A DNA stretch of 21,274 bases, taken from Hypsibius dujardini (Eukaryota > Tardigrada > Eutardigrada > Parachela > Hypsibiidae). Position numbers and translations under genes: made by a program. Below are positions 20,112 through 21,274 of the stretch, one piece after another; position 1 is the first letter of the stretch; each line of letters begins with the position of its first letter. The notes below the pieces were generated by a model. It was not told the DNA's origin and did not search any database. It worked only from the letters and a program-made list of their open reading frames with translations. The DNA lies in NCBI GenBank assembly GCA_001579985.1, contig LRSR01006862.1, forward strand, positions 1-21,274, in the 5' to 3' direction.

Positions 20112-20129
20112 ATGCGTTACGATGGGTGA
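20112..20129 (+). promoter_or_regulatory. Upstream ORF overlapping the alpha-2/delta start
   Basis: A six-codon reading frame (ATGCGT...TGA) ends a few bases after the ATG at 20122 and overlaps it. It may lower use of that ATG in favour of the in-frame one at 20155. Confidence 0.3.
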
Positions 20130-20412
20130 TTACCATATCTATGGGCACCGACGGATGGGAGGGGGCGGAGGATGGGACAGCTGCTATTGTTTCATCCTGA
20201 TGACGATGGCCATGTTATTGTTCCCGGGGCTGATCGTCGGGGATTTTGGTACTGCCGGCGGCGGCGGCGAAGGCCTTGGTGGGGGTTCGCATCACTTTTC
20301 CGAGAACAGGTGATAATGTGATTCACGTAAAGTGGTTGCACGACGTGTGGTGGGGAACAAGGAGTTGATTAGTAGACTGAAAGATAACCAGATAAACAAG
20401 CAGGCTGGCAAG

Positions 20413-20488
<76 letters not shown>

Positions 20489-21207
20489 AAGACAGACAAA
20501 CAGACAGACAGACATACAGAGGAACGGCACATAGACAAGCAGACAGACAGACAGATATACAGACACGCGGACATCAGACACACTGATCAAAATATCGTAT
20601 TAAATTTCAAGGGATTCACAGCTGGTATGGCATTCCCTGATTACTGACTAATCTCTAGCCGGTTTTTATTTCAAAATAGTTTGGTAGCTCTTGCGGAAAA
20701 GCTGGGCTCACGGCTTCATCACATCACAAAACTCGCGTCAGGATATGATGAGATTTTAAAGGTATGGAAATGAACAACTACATCTTGCACTAGTAGGGTG
20801 TATATTGAATCCTTTTATGGTACACTGTGAAAACGTGACGGAAAAAATTCAAGCGACCGCCGTGATATTTGTGGAAAATTAATAAGGTCGTGAGTGGTAG
20901 TTCGTGCACCAAAAGCACGAAATTGTTCGTGTACATCATACTACATGCGTGTCATAGTATCGGAAATTTGGATAATTAAATAAATTTATTCTGAACGAGA
21001 TTTTTTCTTATATTAGCTCGTGAAATTCGTTTTTAGAGGCACGAATCTATAAGTATGGTTATCCATTGTTATTTTTATGTTTTAATTTATTCGCAGGGAT
21101 TTTCATCCTTAAACGTGAAAGTCAATGAAATCGATCCGGTGGAAGAACTGAAAAACATTGGGTCCAAGCTGACACAGATGGTGAAGACGAAGGTGGTTGC
21201 CGTTGAG
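20122..21207 (+). CDS. CACNA2D: Voltage-gated calcium channel alpha-2/delta subunit, N-terminal part (continues past the window)
   Basis: Three exons are visible: 20122-20309, 20680-20761 and 21097-21207. Phases join correctly (AG+T, then codon boundaries), and the last ends at a GTAAAG donor, so the gene runs off the right edge. Exon 1 encodes a signal peptide (CYCFILMTMAMLLFPGLIVG) followed by a glycine-rich linker. Exons 2-3 encode LVALAEKLGSRLHHITKLAS, then GYDEILK and a segment with EELKNIGSKLTQMVKTKVVAVE-like periodicity. This matches the VWA N-terminal domain of alpha-2/delta subunits, whose helices carry LAEKLG, ASGYDEIL and KV-AV patterns. The subunit is extracellular and GPI- or membrane-anchored, and promotes surface trafficking and gating of CaV1/CaV2 channels. 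The VWA/MIDAS, Cache and delta parts would lie downstream. An in-frame ATG at 20155 would give a more compact signal peptide. Confidence 0.72.
20396..20562. repeat. CAGA tetranucleotide array, purest in the window
   Basis: About eighteen uninterrupted CAGA units (about 20416-20487) with degenerate flanks, in the first intron of the alpha-2/delta gene (20310-20679). Its purity suggests a young, length-variable array. Confidence 0.9.
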
Positions 21208-21221
21208 GTAAAGGCATCTGT

Positions 21222-21274
21222 TTATCTGTCAACCTGTCTGTTCTGGCCTGGTCTAGTCTGTCTGTCTGTCTGTC
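21222..21274. repeat. CTGT tract running off the right edge
   Basis: CTGT units start shortly after the third coding exon of the alpha-2/delta gene and reach the end of the window. The preceding intron (20762-21096) is AT-rich with nothing recognisable. Confidence 0.8.

Larger units (their letters stand above)
16745..20121. other. Long intergenic region between divergent genes
   Basis: About 3.4 kb separates the secreted-protein gene from the calcium-channel subunit gene, which point away from each other. It contains CTGT and CAGA tracts, a CA run, a tandem dyad element, a TATA-like box and a long ORF of uncertain status, listed separately. I see nothing in 17430-18020 beyond unique, non-coding-looking sequence. 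The 5' UTRs and promoters of at least the right-hand gene must lie here. Confidence 0.6.

Noticed and set aside
1-21274. CRISPR array, operon or prokaryotic system
   Set aside because: The tetranucleotide tracts are simple repeats without spacers, and all real genes have spliceosomal introns.

Overview
The window is nuclear DNA from a compact animal genome. It holds five intron-containing protein genes in 21 kb, with many introns of 60-90 nt, canonical GT-AG splice sites and animal-specific families (adhesion GPCR, voltage-gated calcium channel alpha-2/delta subunit). A small ecdysozoan genome such as that of a tardigrade would fit. That is a guess from gene density and intron size, and nothing in the sequence proves it. 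I assembled the gene models by hand from splice sites. In the four complete genes every intron phase matches and total coding length is a multiple of three.

Layout: (1) 102-5810, minus: an ADGRA (GPR124/GPR125-type) adhesion GPCR in seven exons, with signal peptide, two leucine-rich repeats, LRR cap, Ig domain, hormone-receptor motif, GAIN-like region, seven membrane helices and a C-terminal PDZ ligand. (2) 6974-9772, plus: an SLC16/monocarboxylate-transporter-family protein in eight exons, head-to-head with gene 1. (3) 9773-10753: an intergenic stretch with two adjacent foldback structures and two CACGTGAC E-boxes. (4) 10754-14451, plus: an ATG4 autophagy cysteine protease in twelve exons, with a hAT-type MITE in its first intron. 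(5) 14762-16651, minus: an unrecognised secreted low-complexity protein in four exons, convergent with ATG4, with its own TATA box. (6) 16652-20121: a long intergenic region with degenerate CTGT tracts, a tandem dyad element, a TATA-like box and a long ORF of doubtful status. (7) 20122 to the right edge, plus: the first three coding exons of a calcium-channel alpha-2/delta subunit.

The genes do not form one pathway. They are unrelated neighbours: receptor signalling, solute transport, autophagy, a secreted product and calcium-channel trafficking. The most unusual features are the hairpins before ATG4, the textbook MITE inside ATG4, the apparent reading-frame switch in the last exon of the secreted gene, the degraded autoproteolysis site of the GPCR, and the degenerate CTGT-type tetranucleotide tracts that recur in introns and intergenic DNA.
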